Source: Actinomycetospora chibensis
GTDB taxonomy: Bacteria > Actinomycetota > Actinomycetes > Mycobacteriales > Pseudonocardiaceae
Length of the DNA: 64,000 bases
Direction of reading: 5' to 3'
NCBI RefSeq assembly: GCF_028737215.1
Contig: NZ_JAQZAM010000015.1
Coordinates: 1-64,000 of the forward strand
Below, one piece after another: positions 7,655 to 14,711 of the stretch; within the stretch, counting starts at the first letter, position 1, and each line of letters begins with the position of its first letter. The notes beneath the pieces were generated by a model. The model was not told the DNA's origin. It was given only the letters and a program-made list of their open reading frames with translations, and searched no databases. Both the position numbers and the translations under genes were made by a program.

Positions 7655-8485
7655 CAGTCCGACGACGACCAGCACGATCCCGAGGACGGCGACCGCCGAG
7701 CCGCCCCACGCCCACCAGCGCTGGGCGCCGGCGGCGGAGGCCTTGAGCTCCTCCTCGGAACGCGTGGACACGATGAAGGGGTCCGACGACGACTCCGGCT
7801 TGCCGATCACCAGCGGGCCGATGCGGTCGTGGACCTCGCCCAGGACGTAGAGCCGCTGTCCCGGGCGGATGACCCACTCCGTGTAGGTCATGCCGAGGGA
7901 CTCGGTACCGCCGTTGAAGAAGCCGCCGTTGAAGAAGCCGCCGCCGCTCGGACCCGGGCTGCCGGGGACGAAGTTCTCGTGGACCTTCTCGGGACGGTCG
8001 GGCGCGACGCCGTTCGGGTCGACGCCGATGATCCCGGAGTCGTCGACCAGCGCGTAGCCCTGGCGCGAGGTGTCGTCGAGGACGGTGTCGTTCTTCTCCC
8101 GGCGCCGCCAGTCGCCGTCGGAGTCGCGGTACTGCTCGCTGTACTTGTGGACGACCGTCTGGCGGTACCACACGCACTCGACGCCGCTCTGGGGCGCGCG
8201 CAGCGGGCCGTCGGGGTGCGGGTGCGCCGCGCCGACCACCTCACAGACCTTGCGGAAGCCCCCGACCGTCCCGAGGTCGGCCAGGGTGCGCCGGTGCTCC
8301 TCGAGCTCCGCGATCGGCAGGGTCTCGGCCGCGATCATGGCGTGCCGGCGCGCCCTGGTGCGCTGCGCCATCAGGAAGCCCGCCGCCCCGAGGGCGACGA
8401 GGATGAGACCGACGATCCACACGGCTGCCACTCCCGCTGTCCCCGGCCGGCGAGGCTCGCCGACTCCGCTCACAGAGAGTGACAC
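7649..8485 (-). CDS. GIDE-domain (MUL1-like) membrane protein
   Basis: A 278-residue protein with an N-terminal helix (about 19-42) and a C-terminal helix (about 257-277). The domain between them has the GIDE pattern of mitochondrial E3 ligases such as MUL1: GxVECVWYRQTVVHKY, a W+EKNDT stretch, FxLxDxSG and VIRPGQRLYVLGEV. No RING domain is present, so ligase activity is not implied. Database names such as E3 ubiquitin ligase family protein come from this domain alone. The function in bacteria is unknown. The exact start is uncertain, and an internal GTG just before the first helix is possible. Confidence 0.7.
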   Translation of the reverse strand: MSLSVSGVGEPRRPGTAGVAAVWIVGLILVALGAAGFLMAQRTRARRHAMIAAETLPIAELEEHRRTLADLGTVGGFRKVCEVVGAAHPHPDGPLRAPQSGVECVWYRQTVVHKYSEQYRDSDGDWRRREKNDTVLDDTSRQGYALVDDSGIIGVDPNGVAPDRPEKVHENFVPGSPGPSGGGFFNGGFFNGGTESLGMTYTEWVIRPGQRLYVLGEVHDRIGPLVIGKPESSSDPFIVSTRSEEELKASAAGAQRWWAWGGSAVAVLGIVLVVVGLL

Positions 8486-8548
8486 ACGGCGGGATGAGGC
8501 GCCAGTAAGAGACCTCTGAGGGGTGAGCCGCCTACCCTCGGTGAGAAG

Positions 8549-9388
8549 TCAGATCTTCGTCGCCTCGGCGAGGAGTTCGCCACGGCTGACGGTGACGGCG
8601 TCACCGCGCAGGTAGACGCGCTCGCCCGCGAGCTCGACGCCGACCTCACCGCCGCGCGGGGAGAGCTGGGCGCCGATCAGGCGGTCCCGGCCGAGCCGCG
8701 ACGACCAGTACGGGGCGAGGCAGCAGTGCGCCGAGCCCGTCACCGGGTCCTCGTCGATCCCCACCGCGGGGGCGAAGAACCGGGAGACGAAGTCGGGCGC
8801 GCCCGGCGCCGGGTCCTCCTCGGCGCGGGCGGTGACGATGACGCCCCGCCCGCTGGCCGCCCGCAGCACCGAGAGGTCCGGCTCGAGGTCGCGCACCTCC
8901 GCCGCCGAGGGGATCTCGACGAGCACGTCGTAGCGGCAGCGGGCGATCTCGACGATCGCGGCGCCCAGCGCGTCGGCGAACTCGTCGGCCAGGTGCCCGT
9001 CCGGCAGCGCGGAGACCGGCTCGTCCACGGGGAAGTCGAGCTGGATGCCTCCGCCCGGCAGTGCCTCGGCCCGCAGCACGCCGGAAGCGGTGCGGAACGC
9101 GATCGGCGACTCGGCGAGGCCCTGCTCGAACAGGACGTGCGCGCTCGCGAGCGTCGCGTGGCCACAGATCTCCACCTCGACGGTCGGGGTGAACCAGCGC
9201 AGGCCCACCTCGCCCGTCGTCGCGAGGGACGAGAGGTCCACGAACGCCGTCTCGGACACGTTCACCTCGGCGGCCACCGCCTGCATCCACGCGGCGTCGT
9301 CGGCGTCGGTGAGACACACGCCTGCCGGGTTGCCGGTGAAGGGCGAGGACGTGAAGGCGTCGACGAGGAGGAGCTGCACGGCCTCCAT
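8549..9388 (-). CDS. PhzF family isomerase/epimerase-like protein
   Basis: A 279-residue protein with the diaminopimelate-epimerase-like double fold. Hallmarks are GNPAGVCL, the probable catalytic Glu in VNVSETAFV, CGHATLASAHVLF and EDPVTGSAHCCLAPYW. Family members isomerise small metabolites, PhzF itself acting in phenazine synthesis. No phenazine genes are nearby, so the substrate is unknown. ATG 9388 precedes the conserved VQLLLVDAF strand. The open frame extends upstream but without family sequence. Confidence 0.85.
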   Translation of the reverse strand: MEAVQLLLVDAFTSSPFTGNPAGVCLTDADDAAWMQAVAAEVNVSETAFVDLSSLATTGEVGLRWFTPTVEVEICGHATLASAHVLFEQGLAESPIAFRTASGVLRAEALPGGGIQLDFPVDEPVSALPDGHLADEFADALGAAIVEIARCRYDVLVEIPSAAEVRDLEPDLSVLRAASGRGVIVTARAEEDPAPGAPDFVSRFFAPAVGIDEDPVTGSAHCCLAPYWSSRLGRDRLIGAQLSPRGGEVGVELAGERVYLRGDAVTVSRGELLAEATKI

Positions 9389-9702
9389 GGTGCCGTGTGG
9401 GACGCCGCTCGGGCAGTCGGACCTGTCGACGCCCGGTGACACGGCTCCGCCGCCGGGCCGGGTGGTCTCCGGCGCCGCTCCGACCTCGGGGGGCTGGGAC
9501 ATCGCGGGCTCCGATCCGGTGACCGTCACGTGCGGACCGACCGTCACATCCCACTCGCCCGGCAGCAAGCATCCGCACCCCGACGGCCCAGGATCGACAC
9601 CAGGAGCGACCGGAAGATCACGGCGTGCCGCATCCGGTGGGCAGGAGGTCGATCGGGGACTGCCCCGACGGGGTGACCCGGACCCGCCGCTACCGTGCCG
9701 TC

Positions 9703-10476
9703 ATGAGCACGGTCTTCCTCGTCACCGGCGCCTCCTCGGGGGTGGGACGAGCGCTCGCCCAGTTCCTGGGCCGCCACGGGGTGTCCGTCGTCGGGCTCGA
9801 CCGCCGCGATCCCCCCGACCGCGAGGTGTCGCACATCCCCTGCGACCTCGCGGACCCGTCGTCGATCGACACCGCCGTCGACCGCCTCGATGGGCAGGTC
9901 GACGCGCTCGCCAACGTGGCCGGCGTCCCGGGAACGGCGCCGCTCGAGACCGTGCTGTCGGTGAACTTCCTGGGCATGCGCCACCTCACCGAGCGCCTGG
10001 TGGGACGTATCCGGCGCGGCGGCTCGGTGGTCAACGTGTCGTCGTCCGAGGGGCGCCACTGGGTGGCACACCTCGCGGAGCTGCGCCCCCTGCTCGCCAC
10101 CCGCACGTTCTCGGAGGGCCTGCGCTGGTGCCGGGAGCAGCGTCCCGACCGGCCGATCTACGAGGTCTCCAAGGAGGCCGTCCTCGCCTACACGACGGCC
10201 TCGTCGACGCTGACCTGGGCGGACGGGGTGCGGATGAACGCCGTGGCCCCCGGCACCGTGCGGACGCCCTCGCTCCCCGAGGTCGAGCGCTCCACCGACC
10301 CGCGACGTCTCGCCCGTCAGCGCACTGCGGCGGGCCGGGACGCGGAGGCGGCGGAGATCGCGTCGGTGGTCGCGTTCCTGATGTCGAACGAGAGCCGCTG
10401 GGTCAACGGCCAGACGCTCGCCGCTGATGGCGGGGTCTCCGCGGCGACCACCTGGGCAGCGCTGCAGTCGCGCTGA
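9703..10476 (+). CDS. SDR family oxidoreductase
   Basis: A 257-residue classical short-chain dehydrogenase. It has the cofactor motif TGASSGVG at the N-terminus, a variant of the NAG motif (NVAGVPG), the catalytic Ser region NVSSSEG, YEVSK (Tyr/Lys pair) and the C-terminal GQTLAADGG signature. The overall spacing resembles 3-alpha-hydroxysteroid dehydrogenase/carbonyl reductase types, which carry a longer insert before the catalytic Tyr. NAD(P)-dependent oxidation or reduction of an alcohol/ketone is expected; the substrate is unknown. Confidence 0.87.
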   Translation: MSTVFLVTGASSGVGRALAQFLGRHGVSVVGLDRRDPPDREVSHIPCDLADPSSIDTAVDRLDGQVDALANVAGVPGTAPLETVLSVNFLGMRHLTERLVGRIRRGGSVVNVSSSEGRHWVAHLAELRPLLATRTFSEGLRWCREQRPDRPIYEVSKEAVLAYTTASSTLTWADGVRMNAVAPGTVRTPSLPEVERSTDPRRLARQRTAAGRDAEAAEIASVVAFLMSNESRWVNGQTLAADGGVSAATTWAALQSR

Positions 10477-10487
10477 ACCCGTTCGTG

Positions 10488-10509
10488 CGTCACCCGACCG
10501 TGGGTGACG
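10488..10509 (+). terminator. Hairpin after the SDR gene
   Basis: CGTCACCC-GACCGT-GGGTGACG has 8-bp perfect arms, 12 nt after the SDR stop and before the secreted protease. No U-run is present. It is a candidate terminator. Confidence 0.45.
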
Positions 10510-10552
10510 GCGTTGGTCCTCGTGGACGCGACGGACGCCCCGGGGAGACCAC

Positions 10553-11368
10553 ATGCCTGCACGACGCTCGGCCCGCCGCACCCTCGCCGCGCTGGTGACG
10601 GGTGCCGCCGTGGCGGCGGGGGCCTGGCTCGCCGTCGCGCCCGCGGTGGCCGCTCCGGGTGACGAGCCGGTGCCCACCGCCCCGGGCGTCCACCCCGGCG
10701 TGCAGACGCGCACCGACGGCGCGCAGTGCACCTCGAACTTCGTCTTCACCGACGGCGTCGACACCTATCTCGGGCAGGCCGCGCACTGCTCGGGCACCGG
10801 GAGCCCGGACCAGGTCGACGGCTGCACCGCGGGCTCGCTGCCGCTCGGCACGCCGGTGGAGATCGCCGGGGCGAGCCGCCCGGGCACCCTGGCCTACAAC
10901 TCCTGGCTCGCGATGCAGGACGCCGGCGAGAGCGACCCGGACGCCTGCGCCTACAACGACTTCGCCCTCGTGCGCCTCGACCCCGCCGACGCGGCGGCCG
11001 TCACCGCCGCCGTGCCGTTCTTCGGCGGCCCGACCGGCGTCGACATCGACGGCACGCGTCCCGGCCAGATCGTGCGCAGCTACGGCAACTCCGAGCTGCG
11101 CGGCGGCGTCACCCTGCTGAGCCCGAAGATCGGCACCGTCGTCGCCACGCGGGGCGGCGGCTGGAGCCACGACGTCCTCACCGCCACCCCGGGCATCCCC
11201 GGCGACTCGGGCAGCGCGTTCCTCTCCCCCGACGGCACCGCCCTCGGCGTGCTCTCCACGCTGCAGTTCGCGCCGGTGCCCGCGAGCAACGGCGTGAGCG
11301 ACCTCGCGCGGATGCTGGACTACGCCCGTGACCACGGCGCCGGCGAGCTCCGGCTGGTCACGGGCTGA
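10553..11368 (+). CDS. Secreted trypsin-like serine protease
   Basis: A 271-residue exported S1-fold protein. A twin-Arg-like basic start (ARRSARR) and hydrophobic core end at an AVAAPG signal-peptidase site near residue 34. The catalytic residues are His78 (GQAAHCSG), Asp136 (AYNDFALVRL) and Ser219 (PGDSGSAFL). Cys residues flank the His and Asp regions and may form disulfides. Actinomycetes secrete many small proteases of this type. No pro-domain is evident, so substrate and activation are open. It is convergent with the 68-residue membrane gene at 11372-11578. Confidence 0.83.
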   Translation: MPARRSARRTLAALVTGAAVAAGAWLAVAPAVAAPGDEPVPTAPGVHPGVQTRTDGAQCTSNFVFTDGVDTYLGQAAHCSGTGSPDQVDGCTAGSLPLGTPVEIAGASRPGTLAYNSWLAMQDAGESDPDACAYNDFALVRLDPADAAAVTAAVPFFGGPTGVDIDGTRPGQIVRSYGNSELRGGVTLLSPKIGTVVATRGGGWSHDVLTATPGIPGDSGSAFLSPDGTALGVLSTLQFAPVPASNGVSDLARMLDYARDHGAGELRLVTG

Positions 11369-11377
11369 CCGTCAGCC
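11363..11377. terminator. Small hairpin spanning convergent stops
   Basis: GGCTGA-CCG-TCAGCC contains the TGA of the secreted protease and, on the other strand, the TGA of the small membrane protein. It is weak as a terminator, but it follows the same stop-in-palindrome layout seen at 7636 and 51986. Confidence 0.3.
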
Positions 11378-11578
11378 GCTGAGGACCTTGCGTCGCCGCC
11401 CGGCGCCACTGCGCGCGGCGGCGACCGGCGGGGCCGGGTACGCGGACGCCCGGCGCCGCGCCTCGGCGGCCAGACGTTCCGAACGCGTCGTCCACCGCGT
11501 CGCCACCAGGTACATCGGCAGGCCGATCACCACCACCGAGATGAGCAGGAACGCCCCGATCGCCACGATCCACTCCAC
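11372..11578 (-). CDS. Small single-pass membrane protein
   Basis: A 68-residue hypothetical protein with a GTG start at 11578 and an AGGGGG ribosome site. One helix (about residues 4-27, IVAIGAFLLISVVVIGLPMYL) is followed by a basic, Ala/Arg-rich cytoplasmic tail ending in RRRKVLSG. No family is recognised. Codon use fits a real gene, but small size limits confidence. Confidence 0.55.
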   Translation of the reverse strand: MEWIVAIGAFLLISVVVIGLPMYLVATRWTTRSERLAAEARRRASAYPAPPVAAARSGAGRRRKVLSG

Positions 11579-11730
11579 GCCGGCCCCCCTTCGACTCCAC
11601 GACCGGTTCGGGGACCGTGTCGCTCGATCGGGTGACGGTGTTACGAGTGTTCTCCCCGGCATCGACGAACGTCCGCGCGTCTCGACGTCCGGCGTGGAGC
11701 ACGGGACGAACGGTCGGCGGGGGCCTCTCC

Positions 11731-11750
11731 CCCGGTCGTTGACGACCGGG
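11731..11750. repeat. Perfect 9-bp-arm palindrome
   Basis: CCCGGTCGT-TG-ACGACCGGG lies 23 bp upstream of the NTF2-like gene. It could be an operator, or the end of a divergent transcript. A GC-rich imperfect hairpin immediately precedes it. Confidence 0.35.
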
Positions 11751-11773
11751 GCGGTGCCCGCGACGCTGCCGCG

Positions 11774-12172
11774 GTGGCGCACCCCAACGAGGTCTTCGTC
11801 CGCGAGCTCTACGCGGCGATGGACCGGGGCGACGGACGCGCGCTCGCGAAGGCGCTCCGGTCGGACACGCGGTGGGTGATCGCCGGCGCGGGGACGCTCG
11901 CCGGGACGTACACCGGCCCGGACGCGATCTTCACGTTCTGGCGCCGGATGGCGGAGGAGACCGGTGGCGGGCTGCGCCTGGCGGTGCTCGACGTCCTGGC
12001 CAACGACGCCCGCGCCGTCGCCCTGGTCGACGTCACGGGCGTGCGCGGCGACCGGACGTTCGCGTCGTCCCATGTGGTGGTCTTCGAGATCGACGGGCGC
12101 CAGGTGCGCGAGGCACGGTTCATCCACGAGGACCAGGCGGCCTACGACGCGTTCATGGGGTCGGGCTGCTGA
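11774..12172 (+). CDS. NTF2/SnoaL-like small protein
   Basis: A 132-residue cone-shaped alpha+beta protein of the NTF2-like superfamily. It has the N-terminal helix VFVRELYAAMDRGD, a central TRWVIAGAGTLAGTYTGPDAI strand/turn, and the C-terminal VVVFEIDGRQVREARFIHED. Members are cyclases, dehydratases or ligand-binding proteins, and the reaction cannot be deduced. GTG 11774 is the only sensible start. It is convergent with the 4-helix membrane gene. Confidence 0.75.
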   Translation: MAHPNEVFVRELYAAMDRGDGRALAKALRSDTRWVIAGAGTLAGTYTGPDAIFTFWRRMAEETGGGLRLAVLDVLANDARAVALVDVTGVRGDRTFASSHVVVFEIDGRQVREARFIHEDQAAYDAFMGSGC

Positions 12173-12197
12173 CGGTCGGGCCAGCTCTTCAGCCTTC

Positions 12198-12656
12198 TCA
12201 GACGATCCGCTGGTCGGTGTTGGCGCGCGCACGTCCCCGCCCGAGCTCGCCCCGGACGAGCACGATGGCAACGATCGCCAGGAGGACGAACACCGCCGAC
12301 ACGACGTGGGTGCCGATCGGGATACCGGGGGCGAAGAAGGACGCGAGCGCGGCGAGCGCCGTGACCCCGATGAGCACCACGGCGACCCACATCGCGATGC
12401 GGGGACCGCGTCCGGAGGCCCACAGCCCCAGCGCGATGAGTGTCCCCAGCCCCACGATGATTCCGAACGCCATCTGGTCGCCCGGCACACCGGCCAGGAA
12501 CGAGTACGCCAGCTCGAAGAGCCCGAGTACGGCGAGCAGACCCACGCCGATGGTGACGGTGCGACTGGCCACTGGTGGCCCCCAGAGCTCGGTGCGGGCT
12601 GTTGGGACACCCGGCAGCGGATCGCCAGTGTCACGTTCGACCGGCCTTGGAGCCAT
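12198..12656 (-). CDS. Four-helix membrane protein
   Basis: A 152-residue hypothetical protein. ATG 12656 has an AAGGTG ribosome site. A Pro-rich N-terminus of about 35 residues is followed by four predicted membrane helices (VTIGVGLLAVLGLFELAY, FGIIVGLGTLIALGLW, WVAVVLIGVTALAALASFF, VSAVFVLLAIVAIVLV) and a basic tail. No family or function is recognised. Confidence 0.65.
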   Translation of the reverse strand: MAPRPVERDTGDPLPGVPTARTELWGPPVASRTVTIGVGLLAVLGLFELAYSFLAGVPGDQMAFGIIVGLGTLIALGLWASGRGPRIAMWVAVVLIGVTALAALASFFAPGIPIGTHVVSAVFVLLAIVAIVLVRGELGRGRARANTDQRIV

Positions 12657-12832
12657 CTCGTTCACCTTTACGGCGTAGTCAACGATCCGATCCGCCCGCG
12701 ATGATCGACGAAGAGCCACAACGAGGCTCGGTGCGCGTGCTGGCCGACTGGGTGTCTCCTCCCTCGGTGGCGCAGGTTCGCCTCGCACGGGTCGGTCGTG
12801 CGAACGCAAGGGCATGCCCACGTGGCGGGACG
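12657..12832. other. Non-coding stretch upstream of integrase remnant
   Basis: No convincing gene is seen. The base composition is slightly less GC-biased than neighbouring genes. It probably contains the promoter of the membrane gene and eroded integrative-element DNA. Confidence 0.35.
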
Positions 12833-12970
12833 GAGATCGTTCTGCTCGAGGCCCAGGACGAACAACAGGCCGCCGCGAGCCGCTGGGCGGATCACGACCT
12901 CTTGTTCCCCTCGACGGTCGGCACGCCGGAGCCGCGGAACCTCAACCTGCTGAAGTCGTCGCTGGAGTAG
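12833..12970 (+). pseudogene. C-terminal remnant of a phage-type tyrosine integrase
   Basis: The frame encodes LLEAQDEQQAAASRWADHDL followed by LFPSTVGTPEPRNLN. This matches the segment of actinobacterial tyrosine recombinases with the HRxRQ..., W.D.gLVFPT..GTP..PRN pattern that precedes the catalytic HxLRH box. The catalytic Arg, His and Tyr boxes are absent and the frame ends at TAG 12968-12970. It sits about 50 bp from the 3' end of tRNA-Phe, a classic integration site, so it is read as debris of an excised or decayed element. Confidence 0.55.
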
Positions 12971-12987
12971 CCCACTTCAAGCACGAA

Positions 12988-13014
12988 GCCCACCGCGCGT
13001 TTCCGCTGGTGGGC
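12988..13014 (-). terminator. Terminator of the tRNA cluster
   Basis: On the minus strand GCCCACC...GGTGGGC forms a 7-bp stem just after the tRNA-Phe 3' end, followed by a short T-containing stretch. It is the likely end of the Glu-Asp-Phe tRNA transcript. Confidence 0.55.
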
Positions 13015-13019
13015 AGGGG

Positions 13020-13093
13020 TGGCCAGGGGCGGGGTCGAACCGCCGACCTATCGCTTTTCAGGCGATCGCTCGTACCGACTGAGCTACCTGGCC
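13020..13093 (-). tRNA. tRNA-Phe (GAA)
   Basis: The 74-nt cloverleaf has acceptor GGCCAGG/CCTGGCC with discriminator A, D-stem GCTC/GAGC, anticodon loop CTGAAAA (GAA), and a T-arm with TTCGACC. CCA is not encoded. It is the last gene of a three-tRNA cluster and lies next to the integrase remnant. Confidence 0.95.
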
Positions 13094-13124
13094 AAGAGGT
13101 CGAGGAAGAACCTCGACCGTGGAG

Positions 13125-13198
13125 CGACCCAGACGGGACTCGAACCCGCGACCTTCGCCGTGACAGGGCGACGCGCTAACCAACTGCGCCACTGGGCC
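13125..13198 (-). tRNA. tRNA-Asp (GTC)
   Basis: The 74-nt cloverleaf has acceptor GGCCCAG/CTGGGTC with discriminator G and one G-U pair, anticodon loop CTGTCAC (GTC), and T-loop TTCGAGT. It is the middle gene of the cluster, about 31 nt before tRNA-Phe. Confidence 0.95.
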
Positions 13199-13217
13199 TT
13201 GATCGTGCTGACTACCG

Positions 13218-13290
13218 TACCCCCAACGGGATTCGAACCCGCGTTGCCGCCTTGAAAGGGCGGAGTCCTAGGCCGCTGAACGATGGGGGC
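13218..13290 (-). tRNA. tRNA-Glu (TTC)
   Basis: The 73-nt cloverleaf has acceptor GCCCCCA/TGGGGGT (terminal G-U), D-stem GTTC/GGAC, anticodon loop CTTTCAA (TTC), T-loop TTCGAAT and discriminator A. It is the first gene of the cluster. A TATGCT-type -10 on the minus strand at about 13350 may drive the cluster. Confidence 0.95.
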
Positions 13291-13364
13291 GCGACCCTCT
13301 GGCTGAGGACCCTACCCGCCAACGGCGTACCCGTTGGGAGCGGACCAAGCATAGGTGACGGAGC

Positions 13365-14105
13365 TCAGACGTCCGCCACCCACCCCCTCCCATCCCGCCG
13401 GTCGTCGAGGAGGTGCGGCCCGAGCACCGCCGCCATGCCGCCCTCGGCCTGCCAGCCCTCGAGCCACTCGGGGACGGCGGCGCAGCCCAGCAGCAGCTCC
13501 CAGTTCTCGCACACCCGGCGGCCGAGGTCGGCGAGGTGCGAGACGCCGAGCGAGACGACGAAGGCGCCGGCCCCGGTGTCGACGGCCATCCGCGAGAACG
13601 ACACGGGGTCGATGCCGGGGCGCAGGATCTCCTCCTCGGCGGCCCGGGTGAACAGGTCGCGGAAGACCTCCTCCCAGTACCGGAAGGGCCACCCGGGACG
13701 GTGGGGCCCGGCGAAACCCTCCGTGGAGAGCCGCTGGCCGGCCCGCATCACGGACCCCGTGAGGGCGTCCTGGACCTCGCGGGTGACCTGGGCCGCGGTC
13801 CGCAGGGCGTCGAGGCCGAGCGCGTTGCTGCGATCGACGAGGTCGTGGCACAGCAGGTCCATCTCGTCGACCACGGCGAGCGCGATGCTCTCCTTGGAGA
13901 CGAAGTGGAAGTAGAGGGCGCCCTTGGTGACCTTGCTGCGCTCGAGGATCCGCGAGAGCGAGGCCTCGTGGTACGAGGACCCGGCGAACTCCTCCGCCGC
14001 CGCGGTGAGGATCGCCCCCCGGGTCGCCAGCGCCCGTGCCTGGCGCGGCACGACCCCGCGCGTCCCGGCGGGATCACGCGATGCGGCCTCGTCATGGTCG
14101 GACAT
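13365..14105 (-). CDS. ScbR/ArpA-like TetR family regulator
   Basis: A 246-residue repressor. The N-terminal helix-turn-helix reads RGAILTAAAEEFAGSSYHEA, SLSRILERSKVTKGALYFHF, with KESIAL after it. This is very close to the gamma-butyrolactone receptor subgroup of TetR proteins (ArpA/ScbR). The ligand domain keeps a GWPFRYWEEVFRDLF block like those receptors. No butyrolactone synthase (AfsA) is in the window, so the ligand is unknown. ATG 14105 is preceded by 80 bp of spacer. Confidence 0.82.
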   Translation of the reverse strand: MSDHDEAASRDPAGTRGVVPRQARALATRGAILTAAAEEFAGSSYHEASLSRILERSKVTKGALYFHFVSKESIALAVVDEMDLLCHDLVDRSNALGLDALRTAAQVTREVQDALTGSVMRAGQRLSTEGFAGPHRPGWPFRYWEEVFRDLFTRAAEEEILRPGIDPVSFSRMAVDTGAGAFVVSLGVSHLADLGRRVCENWELLLGCAAVPEWLEGWQAEGGMAAVLGPHLLDDRRDGRGWVADV

Positions 14106-14185
14106 CGGCGGTCACGCTAGCGCGGCAGCGGCCCGGGGAGAGCCGCCCACGCGCAAAGCCGTCTCGGCTCGGACGAATTTTCGGG

Positions 14186-14431
14186 TCAGCGTCGGACGGG
14201 AGGCGGGTCGCCCCCCTCGCCGATGAGTCCGAGCATGTCGAGCAGTTCGCGGCAGTCCTCGGAGTCGAGGGAGTTGCGCGCCACGGCGATCCGGGCGCGG
14301 TGCACCTGGTCGTCGCTCACCCCGTAGACATCGGCGGCCGTGCGCTGGGCCGGCACCGTCGGCTCGTCCGGCGCGGTGCGCTCGGGATGCGGTCCGTTCG
14401 GTCGTCGGCGAGGTCCTGATGTCGCGTTCAT
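14186..14431 (-). CDS. Small conserved-looking hypothetical protein
   Basis: An 81-residue protein with a Pro/Arg-rich N-terminal half and a helical C-terminal half (DVYGVSDDQVHRARIAVARN, then EDCRELLDMLGL). ATG 14431 has a GGGAG site. The helical tail resembles small actinobacterial proteins of unknown function that I cannot name. It lies upstream of, and co-directional with, the ScbR-like gene. Confidence 0.5.
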   Translation of the reverse strand: MNATSGPRRRPNGPHPERTAPDEPTVPAQRTAADVYGVSDDQVHRARIAVARNSLDSEDCRELLDMLGLIGEGGDPPPVRR

Positions 14432-14711
14432 GCTGGCTCCCGGTGGCCGCCTGGTCCCGACCCGCTGCCACAGCTCACGCGGCGGGATCACCCGTGACGG
14501 CGATGGCGCCGGTCACTGGCTGTGCCCGATGCCGTCCCTCGTCCGAGTCGCGACGACGCTACCCAGCCGCCCGCACCAACGCAGCCCCCTTCCCGAGTGA
14601 CGATCGGAAAGATTTCCGTGCACCCGCTTCGTCCCGATCCGGTCACGCAGCGCAACGATCGGGGCCGGCACGGTGGCCGCGCACCCGGCCGTGCGCCTCG
14701 CGCGGACGCTC
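14432..14711. other. 280-bp intergenic region
   Basis: No gene is supported. A small perfect hairpin CGGAAA-GA-TTTCCG lies at 14605-14618, downstream of the serine hydrolase stop, and could end that transcript. The rest holds the promoter region of the 81-residue gene. Confidence 0.4.

Noticed and set aside
8549-9388. Phenazine biosynthesis locus
   Set aside because: Only the PhzF-fold protein is present. No other phz genes are in the window and the family has many unrelated roles.
12575-12832. Extending the integrase-like frame upstream as an intact gene
   Set aside because: The upstream residues do not resemble an integrase and overlap the start of the membrane-protein gene. Only the last 45 or so codons look like a recombinase.
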